64,000 bases of DNA from Clostridium sp. (lineage in GTDB: Bacteria; Bacillota; Clostridia; Clostridiales; Clostridiaceae): positions 23,888-87,887 of the forward strand of contig SVCL01000033.1 of assembly GCA_015058405.1 (NCBI GenBank). The letters run 5' to 3'. The notes beneath the pieces were generated by a model. It saw only the letters and a list, made by a program, of their open reading frames with translations. It was not told the origin of the DNA and did not search any database. Every line of letters begins with the position of its first letter. The stretch's first letter is position 1. A program made the translations under genes and the position numbers. This document shows, one piece after another, positions 54,432 through 63,721 of this stretch.

Positions 54432-55555
54432 ATAAGTATAGAAGCGAAATAGATAACGTTGATAGAGAGATAGCTAAACTTTTTGAAAAAAGAATGGATA
54501 TGGTTCTTAAGATAGCTGATTATAAAAAGAAAAACAACCTTCAAGTATTTCATAAAAATAGAGAAGATGAAGTGATAAAAAAAGCTATAAGTAATATTAA
54601 TAATAAAGAGTATTCAGAGGAAGTAACTAAATTCTTTATTTCTATGATGGAAATAAGTAAAGGGAAGCAAAAGAAAGTATTAAGTGAAGAAAAAGAATTA
54701 TATTTTAAGTTCAAGAGGAAAGAAATTGATAAAAGTAAAAGAATTGGATATCCAGGGGTTGTAGGTTCGTTTACTGAAGAGGCTGCTATTAAGTTCTTTG
54801 GAGAGGAAAGTAATAGAAAGGCTTATGATGAATTTGAAGATGTATTTAAAGCTTTAAAAAATGATGAAATTGATTATGGTATAGTTCCTATAGAAAATTC
54901 TTCTACAGGAGCAATTTCTGCTAACCTAGATTTTTTAAGAAATTATGGTTTTTATGTAGTTGGAGAAGAATGTATAAAAATAGAGCAAAATCTAGTTGGA
55001 ATAAAAGGAACTAAGTTAGAAGAAGTAAAGGAAGTATATTCTCATATTCAGGGGTTACAACAAAGTAGTGAATTTTTAAAGAAACATAGCTGTTGGAAGC
55101 TAATTCCTTTTCATAATACTGCTACTAGTGCAAAGTTTGTAGAGGATAGTAGAGATAATTCAAAGGTTGCTATAGCAAGTAAGAGAGCAGCTAAGTTATA
55201 TAACTTAGAAGTTTTAAAAGAAAGAATTAATAATGAAAGTGACAATTCAACAAGATTTGTTATTGTATCAAAAGAATTAAATGTTGTACATGATGCTGAT
55301 AAGATTAGTGTAGTATTTTCACTTGAAAATGAAGTCGGTACATTATACGGACTTATTAGACATTTTGCAGATAACAACATAAATATGATAAAGATTGAAT
55401 CAAGGCCTATGAAGGGAATAACTTGGAGATACTTCTTATATATAGACTTTGAGGGCTGTATAGAAAGTAGCAAAGTTGTAAATGCATTAAAGCTAATACA
55501 AAAGAGTTCCTCATACTTTGAATTGTTAGGGGCATATAAGAAAAAAATACACTAA
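54419..55555 (+). CDS. pheA: chorismate mutase-prephenate dehydratase
   Basis: 378 aa bifunctional enzyme committing chorismate to phenylalanine. Residues ~1-85 are an AroQ-type chorismate mutase helix bundle (YRSEIDNVDREIAKLFEKRMDMVLKIADYKKKNN). Then prephenate dehydratase (~105-285; GYPGVVGSFTEEAAIKFFG, IPIENSSTGAISANLDFLR, HIQGLQQS, NDNSTRFVIVSKE-like NNESDNSTRF) and an ACT domain (~295-378) with NEVGTLYGLIRHFADNNINMIKIESRPMKGITWRYFLYIDF, which carries the ESRP Phe-binding motif. Expected to be feedback-inhibited by Phe. AGGGGGG precedes the ATG. Confidence 0.95.
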   Translation: MSDLDKYRSEIDNVDREIAKLFEKRMDMVLKIADYKKKNNLQVFHKNREDEVIKKAISNINNKEYSEEVTKFFISMMEISKGKQKKVLSEEKELYFKFKRKEIDKSKRIGYPGVVGSFTEEAAIKFFGEESNRKAYDEFEDVFKALKNDEIDYGIVPIENSSTGAISANLDFLRNYGFYVVGEECIKIEQNLVGIKGTKLEEVKEVYSHIQGLQQSSEFLKKHSCWKLIPFHNTATSAKFVEDSRDNSKVAIASKRAAKLYNLEVLKERINNESDNSTRFVIVSKELNVVHDADKISVVFSLENEVGTLYGLIRHFADNNINMIKIESRPMKGITWRYFLYIDFEGCIESSKVVNALKLIQKSSSYFELLGAYKKKIH

Positions 55556-55569
55556 AAAGGGGGAATATT

Positions 55570-56379
55570 ATGAATTTTTTTGGAGTAGTTGGAGAAAAAT
55601 TATCACATTCACTTTCGCCTGTAATTAATAAAAGAATTTTTGAACTTATAGGAGTGGATGGTTCATATAAAACTTTTGAAATTCCAAAAGAAGATATAAA
55701 AAAGTTACCTGAAGCTATTAAGTTATTAGATATAAGAGGAGTTAATATAACAATACCATATAAAGAAGTATTAATAGAACAATTAGATTTTATATCTAAG
55801 GAAGCTAAAGATATAGGAGCTATTAATACTATATTCAATAATAAGGGAAAGTTATATGGATATAATACTGATTATTTTGGCTTTAAAAAAATGCTTGAGG
55901 TAAATGATATAGAAGCTAATGGAAAAATATGTACTGTTTTAGGAACAGGTGGAGCAGCAAAGGCTGTAGTTACATATTTAGTAGACGAGGGAGCAAAAGA
56001 AATTTATGTAGTAACTAGAAATAAAGAAAAAAATATAAAAATAAATGATAAAGTTAAGATTATAGATTATAAAGAATTAGAAAAGATATCAGGAGATATA
56101 TTAATTAACACTACTCCAGTTGGAATGTATCCCAGTGTTCCAAGGTCACCAGTAAATATAGATGTAGTGAAAAATTTCTCTGTTTTGGTAGATCTTATTT
56201 ACAATCCTAAGCTTACTGAATTCTTAAAAATAGGAGAGGAATTAGGAAAGCAAACTTGTGATGGTTTATATATGCTGGTTGGTCAGGCTGTAAAGTCTGA
56301 AGAAATATGGAATGAAAGAGAGATAAGTATAGAGGTAATAAATAAAATTTACGAAGAACTTCAAGAACAATTTGTTTAG
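55570..56379 (+). CDS. aroE: shikimate dehydrogenase
   Basis: 269 aa NADPH-dependent reductase of 3-dehydroshikimate. Substrate region FGVVGEKLSHSLSPVINKRIF, catalytic Lys/Asp in GVNITIPYKE and GYNTDYFGF, NADP loop VLGTGGAAKAVVTYL, then TTPVGMYP and YNPKLTEFL. Short for a bifunctional enzyme, so no dehydroquinate dehydratase is fused. That activity (aroD/aroQ) is not seen in the window and must be encoded elsewhere. 14 bases after pheA. Confidence 0.95.
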   Translation: MNFFGVVGEKLSHSLSPVINKRIFELIGVDGSYKTFEIPKEDIKKLPEAIKLLDIRGVNITIPYKEVLIEQLDFISKEAKDIGAINTIFNNKGKLYGYNTDYFGFKKMLEVNDIEANGKICTVLGTGGAAKAVVTYLVDEGAKEIYVVTRNKEKNIKINDKVKIIDYKELEKISGDILINTTPVGMYPSVPRSPVNIDVVKNFSVLVDLIYNPKLTEFLKIGEELGKQTCDGLYMLVGQAVKSEEIWNEREISIEVINKIYEELQEQFV

Positions 56380-56390
56380 GGGGAGTTAGA

Positions 56391-56897
56391 GTGGATGGTA
56401 TTAAAGATAATATAGTAATTATAGGGATGCCAGGTTGCGGAAAAAGCACTATTGGAGAGATTATAGCAAAAAATTTAGATTATAAATTTTTTGATATGGA
56501 TCAATATATAGTTAATATATCAGGGAAAACAATAAAGGAGTTATTTGATGTAAGTGAAGAATATTTCAGAGAATGGGAAACTAAGGCTTGCAAGGAATTA
56601 GCTAAACTAAATGGTTCAGTAATTGCTTCTGGAGGAGGAGTAATTAAGAAAAACGAAAATATAGAAATATTAAGAAAGAGTTCTACAATTATTTTTATAG
56701 ACAGACCTGTTGAAAATATAGTTAAAGATATAGAGGTAGGAACAAGACCTTTATTAAAGGATGGACCCCATAAGGCTTATAACTTATATAATGAAAGATA
56801 TGAGCTTTATAGGAAAGCAGCAGATATTATTGTAGAGAATAATAAAACATTACAGGAGATAATAACAACAATCCAAGAAATAATTTTGAAAAAATAG
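56391..56897 (+). CDS. aroK: shikimate kinase
   Basis: 168 aa from GTG 56391 (ribosome site AGGGGGAG). P-loop GMPGCGKSTIGEII, shikimate-binding DMDQYI (the usual D-x-D), and FREWETKACKELAKLNGSVIASGGGV with the glycine-rich GGG, plus the lid RPLLKDG. Phosphorylates shikimate to shikimate-3-phosphate. Last gene of the first block; about 106 bases separate it from aroF2, with weak TATAAT-like sequences but no convincing terminator. Confidence 0.94.
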   Translation: MDGIKDNIVIIGMPGCGKSTIGEIIAKNLDYKFFDMDQYIVNISGKTIKELFDVSEEYFREWETKACKELAKLNGSVIASGGGVIKKNENIEILRKSSTIIFIDRPVENIVKDIEVGTRPLLKDGPHKAYNLYNERYELYRKAADIIVENNKTLQEIITTIQEIILKK

Positions 56898-57003
56898 AAA
56901 AAAATAGAGAAAAACATTAAAAAATATATTATAATGTATAATGAAGTATTTTTTAGGATAGTAGAATAGAAAAATTTTTAAAAGTAGTATAGGAGGATAT
57001 GAA

Positions 57004-58017
57004 ATGATTATTATTATGAATGCAAAATGCAAAGAAAGTGAAATTAATAAGGTAAAGGAATTAGTTAATTCTAATGGATTACAAACTAACGTATCTCAAG
57101 GAACAACTAATTATATAATAGGATGTATTGGGGATACATCTGTGTTAGATCCAGATAAACTATTAAGAGTTGATGGAGTAGAAAAAGTATTAAAGGTTCA
57201 AGAACCTTTTAAGAAAGCCAATAAATTATTTAAACCAGAACCTACAATAGTAGATGTTAATGGTGTTAAAATAGGCGGTAAGAATTTGGGTATTATGGCT
57301 GGTCCTTGTTCTGTAGAATCAGAAGAACAAATAATAGAAATAGCTAAAAGCATTAAAGCTTCTGGAGCAAATTTCTTAAGAGGTGGTGCTTTTAAGCCAA
57401 GAACTTCACCTTATAGCTTCCAAGGTTTAGAACTTGAAGGACTAAGGCTATTAAAGGAAGCAAAAAAAGAAACAGGTCTACCAATAGTTACTGAACTTAT
57501 GTCTACAGATTATATAGATGACTTTGTAGAAAATGTAGATGTTATTCAAATTGGTGCTAGAAACATGCAAAACTTTGACTTATTAAAGCAAATTGGAAAA
57601 ACAGACAAACCAATACTTTTGAAAAGAGGTTTATCTGCTACTATAGAAGAATGGTTAATGTCAGCTGAATACATTATGGCTGGCGGTAATGAAAATGTTA
57701 TTCTTTGTGAAAGAGGTATAAGAACTTTTGAAACTTATACAAGAAATACATTAGATTTAAGTGCAATACCTGTAGTAAAGAGATTATCTCATTTACCAGT
57801 AATAGTTGACCCAAGTCATGCAGGTGGTTACTGGTACTTAGTAGAACCTTTAGCTAAGGCAGCAATTATGGCAGGGGCAGATGGTCTTATGGTAGAAGTT
57901 CATAATGATCCTGCTAATGCATTAAGTGATGGTCAACAATCTATAAAACCAGAAAATTTTGAGAAGTTAATGAATAAAATTAAAGTATTAGCAAGTATGG
58001 AAGGTAAAGAAATTTAG
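57004..58017 (+). CDS. aroF: 3-deoxy-7-phosphoheptulonate synthase (AroF), copy 2
   Basis: 337 aa, clearly paralogous to aroF1 over its full length: same ACT-like N-terminus (MIIIMNAKCKESEINKVKELV), then [78 protein letters not shown] and VIVDPSHAGGYW. The regulatory N-terminal region and the C-terminus differ most. It lies next to tyrA, whereas aroF1 is next to the shared pathway genes, which hints at Tyr- versus Phe-sensitive isoenzymes; this is inference. AGGAGG lies six bases before the ATG. Confidence 0.95.
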   Translation: MIIIMNAKCKESEINKVKELVNSNGLQTNVSQGTTNYIIGCIGDTSVLDPDKLLRVDGVEKVLKVQEPFKKANKLFKPEPTIVDVNGVKIGGKNLGIMAGPCSVESEEQIIEIAKSIKASGANFLRGGAFKPRTSPYSFQGLELEGLRLLKEAKKETGLPIVTELMSTDYIDDFVENVDVIQIGARNMQNFDLLKQIGKTDKPILLKRGLSATIEEWLMSAEYIMAGGNENVILCERGIRTFETYTRNTLDLSAIPVVKRLSHLPVIVDPSHAGGYWYLVEPLAKAAIMAGADGLMVEVHNDPANALSDGQQSIKPENFEKLMNKIKVLASMEGKEI

Positions 58018-58026
58018 GTGAGTTAA

Positions 58027-58860
58027 ATGAATATAGTAATTGTAGGCCTTGGGGTCGTCGGTGGTTCTTTTGCTATGGCATTAAAAAAAGCTGGATATAA
58101 CGATGTATATGGCATTGATGTAAATGAAGAAACTTTAAATAAGGCTAAACAGCTTGATATAATTAAAGACGGTTCTACAATTGGAAGAGATTTATTGAAA
58201 AATGCAGACTTAACTATAATTTCTATATATCCTAAATTAGTAGTAGATTTTGTTAAAGAAAATAAAGATTTTTTTAAAAAAGGATCTGTAGTTACAGATG
58301 CTACTGGAATTAAGGGAATGTTTATAGATGAAGTAGTTAGAATTAAACCACAAGATGTTGACTTTGTCTTTGGTCATCCTATGGCAGGTAGAGAGAAAAA
58401 AGGAATAGATTTTGCATCTGATAAGGTTTTTCAAGGGGCAAATTATATAATAACTCCTGTTAATAATAATAAAGAAGAAAATATTAAGATGATAGAAAAG
58501 TTAGCAAGAGATATTGGATTTAAGAGAATTCGTAGAATAACACCAGAGTTTCATGATGAAATGATTGGTTATACTTCTCAATTACCTCATGCTATGGCTG
58601 TAGCTCTTGTAAATAGTGATAAAGAAGATAGGGATACAGGAAGCTTCATTGGAGATAGTTATAGAGATTTAACACGTATAGCAAATATTAATGAAGATTT
58701 GTGGAGTGAATTATTTTTAGGAAATAAGGAAAACTTATTGAAATCTATAAATGAATTTGAATTACAGTTAGATTTAATAAAAAAGGCTATATATGAAAAT
58801 GATAAAGATATGTTAAAAAAGATATTTAAAAAATCTACAGCACGTAGAGAAAGTTTATAA
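58027..58860 (+). CDS. tyrA: prephenate dehydrogenase
   Basis: 277 aa NAD(P)-dependent oxidative decarboxylase leading to tyrosine. N-terminal Rossmann fold IVIVGLGVVGGSFAMALKKAGY, then VVTDATGIKGMF, GHPMAGREKKGIDFA and catalytic-region HDEMIGYTSQLPHAMAVALV with the H of the prephenate-binding site. No fused ACT domain. Short gap (nine bases) after aroF2; final gene of the operon. A long hairpin repeat follows. Confidence 0.93.
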   Translation: MNIVIVGLGVVGGSFAMALKKAGYNDVYGIDVNEETLNKAKQLDIIKDGSTIGRDLLKNADLTIISIYPKLVVDFVKENKDFFKKGSVVTDATGIKGMFIDEVVRIKPQDVDFVFGHPMAGREKKGIDFASDKVFQGANYIITPVNNNKEENIKMIEKLARDIGFKRIRRITPEFHDEMIGYTSQLPHAMAVALVNSDKEDRDTGSFIGDSYRDLTRIANINEDLWSELFLGNKENLLKSINEFELQLDLIKKAIYENDKDMLKKIFKKSTARRESL

Positions 58861-58907
58861 TATAAGTATGAGCTGTATCAAAGGCTTTAAAGTAATAGTG
58901 TCATGAC

Positions 58908-58970
58908 AAAGGAGATAAAATAATTAGCGAAATCAAACGTTCTATAGTTCGCAATTATTTTATCTTTTTT
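58908..58970 (+). repeat. long hairpin element, copy 2 (also terminator of the aro operon)
   Basis: Arms GATAAAATAATTAGCGAA (58914-58931) and TTCGCAATTATTTTATC (58948-58964) with one bulge, ending in a T run. The arm shares GATAAAATAATTAGC with the hairpin at 18957-19056, and AGGCTT occurs upstream in both. The rest of this 326-base gap (58861-59186) holds the degV promoter and no other feature I recognise. Confidence 0.7.
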
Positions 58971-59109
58971 GATGTTATAACATTTTGGATTTAAGCACTT
59001 TTTGAATATGGCTTCTTTTTTATTTAAAAAAGTTATGTTTAAAAGTTTACTATAGAAAAATATTAAATTATCTTAAATCGCATATTTTCGCGCTTTTTAT
59101 ATAAATTTA

Positions 59110-59138
59110 TTGTGTATAATAAGGGCAAGTGATATAAT
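59110..59138 (+). promoter_or_regulatory. promoter of degV
   Basis: TTGTGT (59110-59115), 17 bases, TGATATAAT (extended -10 ending 59138), about 49 bases before the ATG. Confidence 0.7.
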
Positions 59139-59186
59139 TACATAAATATAGTATAATTATAAAAATTAAAGGAATGAGGTACGTAA

Positions 59187-60035
59187 ATGAAGAAGATAAC
59201 AATTGTTTGTGATAGTTCAGCAGATTTACCTTTAGATTTCATGGAATCAAACAATATAAAATTTTTACCGTTACTTGTAGATATAAATGGAGAGTTATAT
59301 AAAGATAAGATAGATATAACAAATGAAGAATTTTTTAATAGAATAGCGGAAAAGGATATTATGGTTAAAAGTAGCCAAGTAACTCCTTATGTATTTGAAG
59401 AATTTTTTAGAGGGGAAATAGAAAAAGGAAACGAAATAATTTGTATTACTATTTCAGGTAAACTATCAGGAACTAATAGTGCAGCTAATATAGCTAAAGC
59501 AAATTTAGAAGAAGACAGTCATAAAGTTACTGTTATTGATAGTTTAACAGCTTCAGCTGGGCAAGGCTATTTAGTAACTAAAGCAGCAGAGTTTAGAGAA
59601 AAAGGACTAAGTTATTCAGAAATAGTAGGAAAAATTGAAAATATAGTAAGCAGAATGAGAACTGTGATTACTTTAGATTCAGTGGAAATGTTAAAGCGTG
59701 GCGGAAGACTATCAGCTGGAAAAGCATTAGCAAGTTCTATAATGGGAATAAAACCTATCATAACAGTAAATGATGGAGAATTAGAACCTTGTGGAAAAGC
59801 TAGAGGAAGAAAAAAATCAATAAAAATGGTTGTAGAAAAGTTAGAAGAATTTAAGCTTGATAAAGAAGAAAAGATATCTGTAGCTCATTCTAATTGTTTA
59901 GAAGACGTTCATGAGTTTATTAATATGGCAAAAGAAAAATTAGGAATAGATAAATTTAATATACAAGAGATAGGAAGTGCTGTAGGGGTATATTCAGGTT
60001 TAGGTGCTATAGCAGTGTTTTGCGTAGAAGAATAG
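59187..60035 (+). CDS. DegV family fatty-acid-binding protein
   Basis: 282 aa (PF02645). Lipid-binding fold: IVCDSSADLPLDFMESNNIKFLPL, then VKSSQVTPYVFEEFFR, ITISGKLSGTNSAANIA and DSLTASAGQGYLVTKA; the phosphate/acyl site residues Thr and Ser in TSQ/SGT motifs are in place (here SSQ and SGT). Related FakB proteins carry exogenous fatty acids to the FakA kinase for phosphorylation. Soluble, monocistronic. Start ATG follows GAATGAGGT. Confidence 0.88.
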   Translation: MKKITIVCDSSADLPLDFMESNNIKFLPLLVDINGELYKDKIDITNEEFFNRIAEKDIMVKSSQVTPYVFEEFFRGEIEKGNEIICITISGKLSGTNSAANIAKANLEEDSHKVTVIDSLTASAGQGYLVTKAAEFREKGLSYSEIVGKIENIVSRMRTVITLDSVEMLKRGGRLSAGKALASSIMGIKPIITVNDGELEPCGKARGRKKSIKMVVEKLEEFKLDKEEKISVAHSNCLEDVHEFINMAKEKLGIDKFNIQEIGSAVGVYSGLGAIAVFCVEE

Positions 60036-60056
60036 TTATTCTAACATATATATAAA

Positions 60057-60102
60057 TATAACTTTATTTTAGTAGAACACTAAAATAAAGTTATATTTTT
60101 TA
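60057..60102 (+). terminator. bidirectional terminator after degV
   Basis: TATAACTTTATTTTAGT (60057-60073) pairs exactly with 60079-60095, with T runs outward; shared with the convergent CYTH gene. Confidence 0.88.
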
Positions 60103-60112
60103 TTAATTTAAG

Positions 60113-60646
60113 TTATTTATTTTCTTCAATTAACTCATATATTGTTTTTGATGTAGTATCATTCATTGTATATCCTAGTAGTTTAACAATTCTTTCTAAT
60201 TTTTCTTCAGAATCTGTTTCTATTTCTATATATGGGAAAGGGCAAAATGATGTATCATTTATATCTATTTCTACTAAACCATCTTCTAATTTATAGCTTT
60301 CTCTATACTTTTTAATAGATTCTTTAAGCTTAAGCCCTAGAGATGCAAAAATTCCTTCGCCTGCTTTTTTATCTTCAATTATTGTTTCATTTTCTTCCAT
60401 TTCTTTGAAACGACCTTGAGATAACATTTTCTTTGTAGTCATATAATATACAACTTTTTTATTTAATAAATCATCTATAGTTCTTATTCTTGCATATCCT
60501 TTTTGTGCTAATAATCTTCCATCTTCGAAGTCATAAATATCATTTGTTTGATTTTCTTCTTTTACTTTTATAGCAGAATTTTCAATAAGTATATTTCTAA
60601 TGTTTGCAACATCAATCTTTATAATTCTTGTTTCTAATTCTTTCAT
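60113..60646 (-). CDS. CYTH domain protein (CyaB/triphosphatase-like)
   Basis: 177 aa. N-terminal KELETRIIKIDVANIRNIL carries the ExExR/K motif of the CYTH superfamily; later basic and acidic strands RIRTIDDLLNKKVVYYMTTKK, EENETIIEDKK and VEIDINDTSFCPFPYIEIETDSEEKLERIVKLLGY complete the tunnel fold. Family members are class IV adenylate cyclases or triphosphatases (thiamine or inorganic tri-phosphate); CyaB-type similarity does not settle the reaction. The last ~15 residues are helical. Confidence 0.8.
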   Translation of the reverse strand: MKELETRIIKIDVANIRNILIENSAIKVKEENQTNDIYDFEDGRLLAQKGYARIRTIDDLLNKKVVYYMTTKKMLSQGRFKEMEENETIIEDKKAGEGIFASLGLKLKESIKKYRESYKLEDGLVEIDINDTSFCPFPYIEIETDSEEKLERIVKLLGYTMNDTTSKTIYELIEENK

Positions 60647-60831
60647 ACTAATATCCTCTTTCTTAAATTAAATATAAGATAACTTATTATACCATAAAAT
60701 AAGGTTATTAATTAATAATTAAGCTTTTTGAAATAAAAAGGTAAATACTTTTAATTAAGAGAAACAATGAGTATAATATAACTAGAAATTTATATATTTA
60801 CTTATAGTAGGAACAAAAGGAGGAATAATGT

Positions 60832-61536
60832 ATGGCTAAACATTTACACATTATGGCTGAAGAAGGTGCTATAGCAGAAACAGTACTTTTACCAGGAGAT
60901 CCAATGAGAGCTAAGTTTATTGCAGAAAATTATTTGGAAGATGCAGTATGTTATAACACAGTTAGAGGAATGTATGGGTATACTGGAACATATAAAGGAA
61001 AAAGAGTATCAGTGCAAGGAACAGGTATGGGATTACCATCACACTCTATATATGTTAATGAGTTAATTAACTTTTATGGGGCTAAAAGATTAATTAGAAT
61101 AGGATCAGCAGGTTCTATAAATAATGATGTTAATGTGAGAGATATAGTGCTTGCACAAAGTGCATCAACTAACTCGGGAATCAATAAGAGAAGATTTAAG
61201 GGATTAGATTATGCACCAACAGCTAATTTTGATTTATTATTAAAAGCTTATAACAAAGCAGTAGAAAAAGGAGCTAATGTAAAGGTTGGTAGCGTTTTAT
61301 CATCTGACTTATTCTATGATGATACTGATCAATCAATACAAATGTGGGCAGACTATGGCTGTTTGGCAATTGAAATGGAAACAGCAGAATTATATACAGT
61401 ATCTGCAAAACATGGTGTAGAAGCGTTATCTATCCTTACTATTTCAGATCATGTACTTAAAGGTGAAGAGACATCTCCAGAAGAAAGAGAAACTACATTC
61501 ACTCAAATGATGGAAATAGCTTTAGAATTAGCATAG
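60832..61536 (+). CDS. deoD: purine-nucleoside phosphorylase (DeoD type)
   Basis: 234 aa of the hexameric, bacterial-type nucleoside phosphorylase (NP-II). [32 protein letters not shown] at the start, [39 protein letters not shown], and the catalytic region [26 protein letters not shown] with SD near the end. Releases ribose-1-phosphate from purine (deoxy)nucleosides. RBS AAGGAGG eight bases upstream. Sortase gene follows 14 bases later. Confidence 0.95.
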   Translation: MAKHLHIMAEEGAIAETVLLPGDPMRAKFIAENYLEDAVCYNTVRGMYGYTGTYKGKRVSVQGTGMGLPSHSIYVNELINFYGAKRLIRIGSAGSINNDVNVRDIVLAQSASTNSGINKRRFKGLDYAPTANFDLLLKAYNKAVEKGANVKVGSVLSSDLFYDDTDQSIQMWADYGCLAIEMETAELYTVSAKHGVEALSILTISDHVLKGEETSPEERETTFTQMMEIALELA

Positions 61537-61550
61537 GTGATAATTATATT

Positions 61551-62327
61551 ATGAGTAAAAAGGGAACTATAAAAGAAGTATTACGAAAGATAATGTTCTT
61601 TATTTCATTGATAGTTTTTTGTGTATGCAGCTTTAAGCTGTACAATATATGGAAAGAGTATCATGATAATTCTAAGTCTTATGATGAAGTAAGAGAATTT
61701 GCTCCTGAAAAAGTAGAAGAATCTAATAATGATGAGACGCCAGAAAAACCTAAATTTGTATTTGAAAAAGAAGATTATGATAGTCTTTTAGCTATGAATT
61801 CCGATTTTAAGGCGTGGATATATATACCTAACACTGAAATAAGTTATCCAGTAGTACAAACTGATAATAATGACTATTATTTAAAGCATAACTTTAAGAA
61901 AGAAAATAATAGTGGTGGTGCAATATTTATATCTTCTAATAATAGAGAACCATTTGTAGAAAAAAACACTATAATGCATGGACATCATATGAGAGATGGA
62001 AGTATGTTTGCAAGTTTAATGAAATTTAAAGAAGAAGATTTTGCAAAGGGAACTCCTATTTATATAAATACAAAAGATGAGCTATTACAATATGAAGTGT
62101 TTTCAGTATTTTATGAGACTGCAAATAATGATTCTTATCAAAGTGGATTTACTAATGATGATCAATATTTAGATTATCTAAATAATTTAAAAGGAAAGTC
62201 TTTATTTGATTTAGGGAAAAATCTTATAAAAGATGATAAGATTATAACTTTATCAACATGTGATTATGATGTAGATGATGGTAGACTTTTAGTATGTGCA
62301 AGGTTAGTATCTATGTCAAATTATTAA
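61551..62327 (+). CDS. srtB: class B sortase
   Basis: 258 aa. One N-terminal membrane anchor (IMFFISLIVFCVCSFKLYNIW, about 14-35), an acidic linker, then the sortase fold: WIYIPNTEISYPVVQTDNNDYYLKHNF, catalytic His in IMHGHHMRDGSMFASLMKF, catalytic Cys in IITLSTCDYD, and Arg in GRLLVCARL. Class B sortases attach particular proteins to the cell wall; no sorting-signal substrate gene is visible next to it. Ribosome site TAGGTGAT; probably cotranscribed with deoD. Confidence 0.9.
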   Translation: MSKKGTIKEVLRKIMFFISLIVFCVCSFKLYNIWKEYHDNSKSYDEVREFAPEKVEESNNDETPEKPKFVFEKEDYDSLLAMNSDFKAWIYIPNTEISYPVVQTDNNDYYLKHNFKKENNSGGAIFISSNNREPFVEKNTIMHGHHMRDGSMFASLMKFKEEDFAKGTPIYINTKDELLQYEVFSVFYETANNDSYQSGFTNDDQYLDYLNNLKGKSLFDLGKNLIKDDKIITLSTCDYDVDDGRLLVCARLVSMSNY

Positions 62328-62397
62328 TTTATGGAATCATGATATAAGTTGCTTTTTATAGTAGAGAAAAGTATTTTGAGAATAAATAATTTAATTA

Positions 62398-62448
62398 AGG
62401 GGATATATTTAATTTGAAAAGATTGAATATATTCTCTTTTTATATAAC
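62398..62448 (+). terminator. terminator after srtB
   Basis: GGGATATATTTAAT (62399-62412) with ATTGAATATATTCTC and a T run; several G-T pairs. Confidence 0.6.
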
Positions 62449-62511
62449 TTTATCTTGTTAGAATAAGGTTTCATTGCTAAAATAGAGTGAGTAAATAAGA
62501 GGTGAATAGGA

Positions 62512-63567
62512 ATGGATTATATTAGTGATATAAATATAAATGAAGCGGTTCTTCATATTTTAGATTCTAATGCTGATGAACCTATATTAAATGAGTATAA
62601 GCTTGAGCTTGAAGAGGATACATATAAGTTTATATATAAACATATTGAAAAATGTTTAAAGGATGAAGAATTAAAATATGCATTGTTTAATTCAGAAAGA
62701 AATATAGTTAAGGAAACAGTACAAAATTTTTTAAATGGAGTAGAGGATGACTTAATTTCTTTATCAAAAGAATTAGCAAGACAATTGTTTTTAATTATGA
62801 AGAACAATGGGAATATACCATCTTGTGACCTTATAGTAGCATCTGTAATAACGGATCAAGGTCCAATTATAGCTATATTAAAGATGGATTATGTAAAGAA
62901 TTTTACTCATCAAGTAGATTTTATAGGGGATAAAATAGGTATAGGAATAGTTCCTCAGTCAGCAGGGCTGCCAGGTAGTGGTCAAAAGATTCAAAAGGCA
63001 GCTTTTATAAAACCAATTAAGGATGATGAAAGTTATAATTTAATGGTTCTAGATAAACAAAAGAAAACAAAAGATGAAGATGATTATGGAACTAATTATT
63101 TTTTAAGTAGTTTTTTAGGATGTTCAATAATTACAAATGAAAGAGATATGACAAAAACTTTTTTAAAGGCTACAGAAAATTTTACAAGAAAAAATTTTGC
63201 AAATGATGCAGTAAAGGCTGAATCTATAAGGACAGCTGTAAAAACTAAGTTAAAAGAGGAAGATAGCTTAAGTATTAATGAACTTTCAGAAGAATTATTT
63301 AAGGATGAATTGTTTTCATCAGATGTTACTGCTAAAGAAGATTTTAATACTTTTTTAAAGGGTAGTGGATTAGAAGATGAGGTTCAAGTTGATAAAACTT
63401 GGGTGGAAAAGAAGCTAAAGAGAGTTAGATTAAAGATAGATAAAGAAATTGATTTATATATAGATGAAGAAACTTATCATAATGATAATAAGTTTGAAAT
63501 TCAAAGAAATGGCGATGGAAGTATAAACTTAGTTATAAAACATGTTATTAATTATGTTGAAAAGTAA
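62512..63567 (+). CDS. nucleoid-associated protein, NdpA/YejK family
   Basis: 351 aa (PF04245, 37-kDa nucleoid-associated protein). ININEAVLHILDSNADEPILNEYKLEL at the N-terminus, DLIVASVITDQGPIIAILKMDYVKNFTHQVDF in the middle and a charged C-terminal part match. Family proteins bind DNA, with a role not well defined. Soluble. RBS AGAGGTGA nine bases before the ATG. Own transcript with a terminator downstream. Confidence 0.86.
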   Translation: MDYISDININEAVLHILDSNADEPILNEYKLELEEDTYKFIYKHIEKCLKDEELKYALFNSERNIVKETVQNFLNGVEDDLISLSKELARQLFLIMKNNGNIPSCDLIVASVITDQGPIIAILKMDYVKNFTHQVDFIGDKIGIGIVPQSAGLPGSGQKIQKAAFIKPIKDDESYNLMVLDKQKKTKDEDDYGTNYFLSSFLGCSIITNERDMTKTFLKATENFTRKNFANDAVKAESIRTAVKTKLKEEDSLSINELSEELFKDELFSSDVTAKEDFNTFLKGSGLEDEVQVDKTWVEKKLKRVRLKIDKEIDLYIDEETYHNDNKFEIQRNGDGSINLVIKHVINYVEK

Positions 63568-63619
63568 AAATTAAATAGAGGATCAAATATTAATATGATG
63601 CTTTTTCCATGATGTTTAT

Positions 63620-63668
63620 TTTTTTGCTCACAGAAACGTTTTTAGCGTATTTGTGAGCATATTTTTAT
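63620..63668 (+). terminator. terminator after NdpA-like gene
   Basis: TGCTCACA (63625-63632) with TGTGAGCA (63652-63659), then TATTTTTATTT; inner CGTTTTTAGCG may extend the stem. Confidence 0.7.
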
Positions 63669-63678
63669 TTTGTTTACA

Positions 63679-63708
63679 TTGTAATAACACATTCCTTTGT
63701 TATTACAA
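63679..63708. repeat. 11-bp inverted repeat (operator or hairpin)
   Basis: TTGTAATAACA (63679-63689) and TGTTATTACAA (63698-63708) are exact reverse complements with an 8-base spacer, 14 bases before a short reading frame with a strong ribosome site. It could be a regulator site or a stem in a transcript. No T run follows, so it is not a terminator. Confidence 0.55.
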
Positions 63709-63721
63709 GGGGGGATTATAT

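Noticed and set aside
56898..57003. Second strong promoter in front of aroF2
   Set aside because: TATAAT-like boxes are present, but no -35 match at proper spacing; AT-rich chance cannot be excluded.
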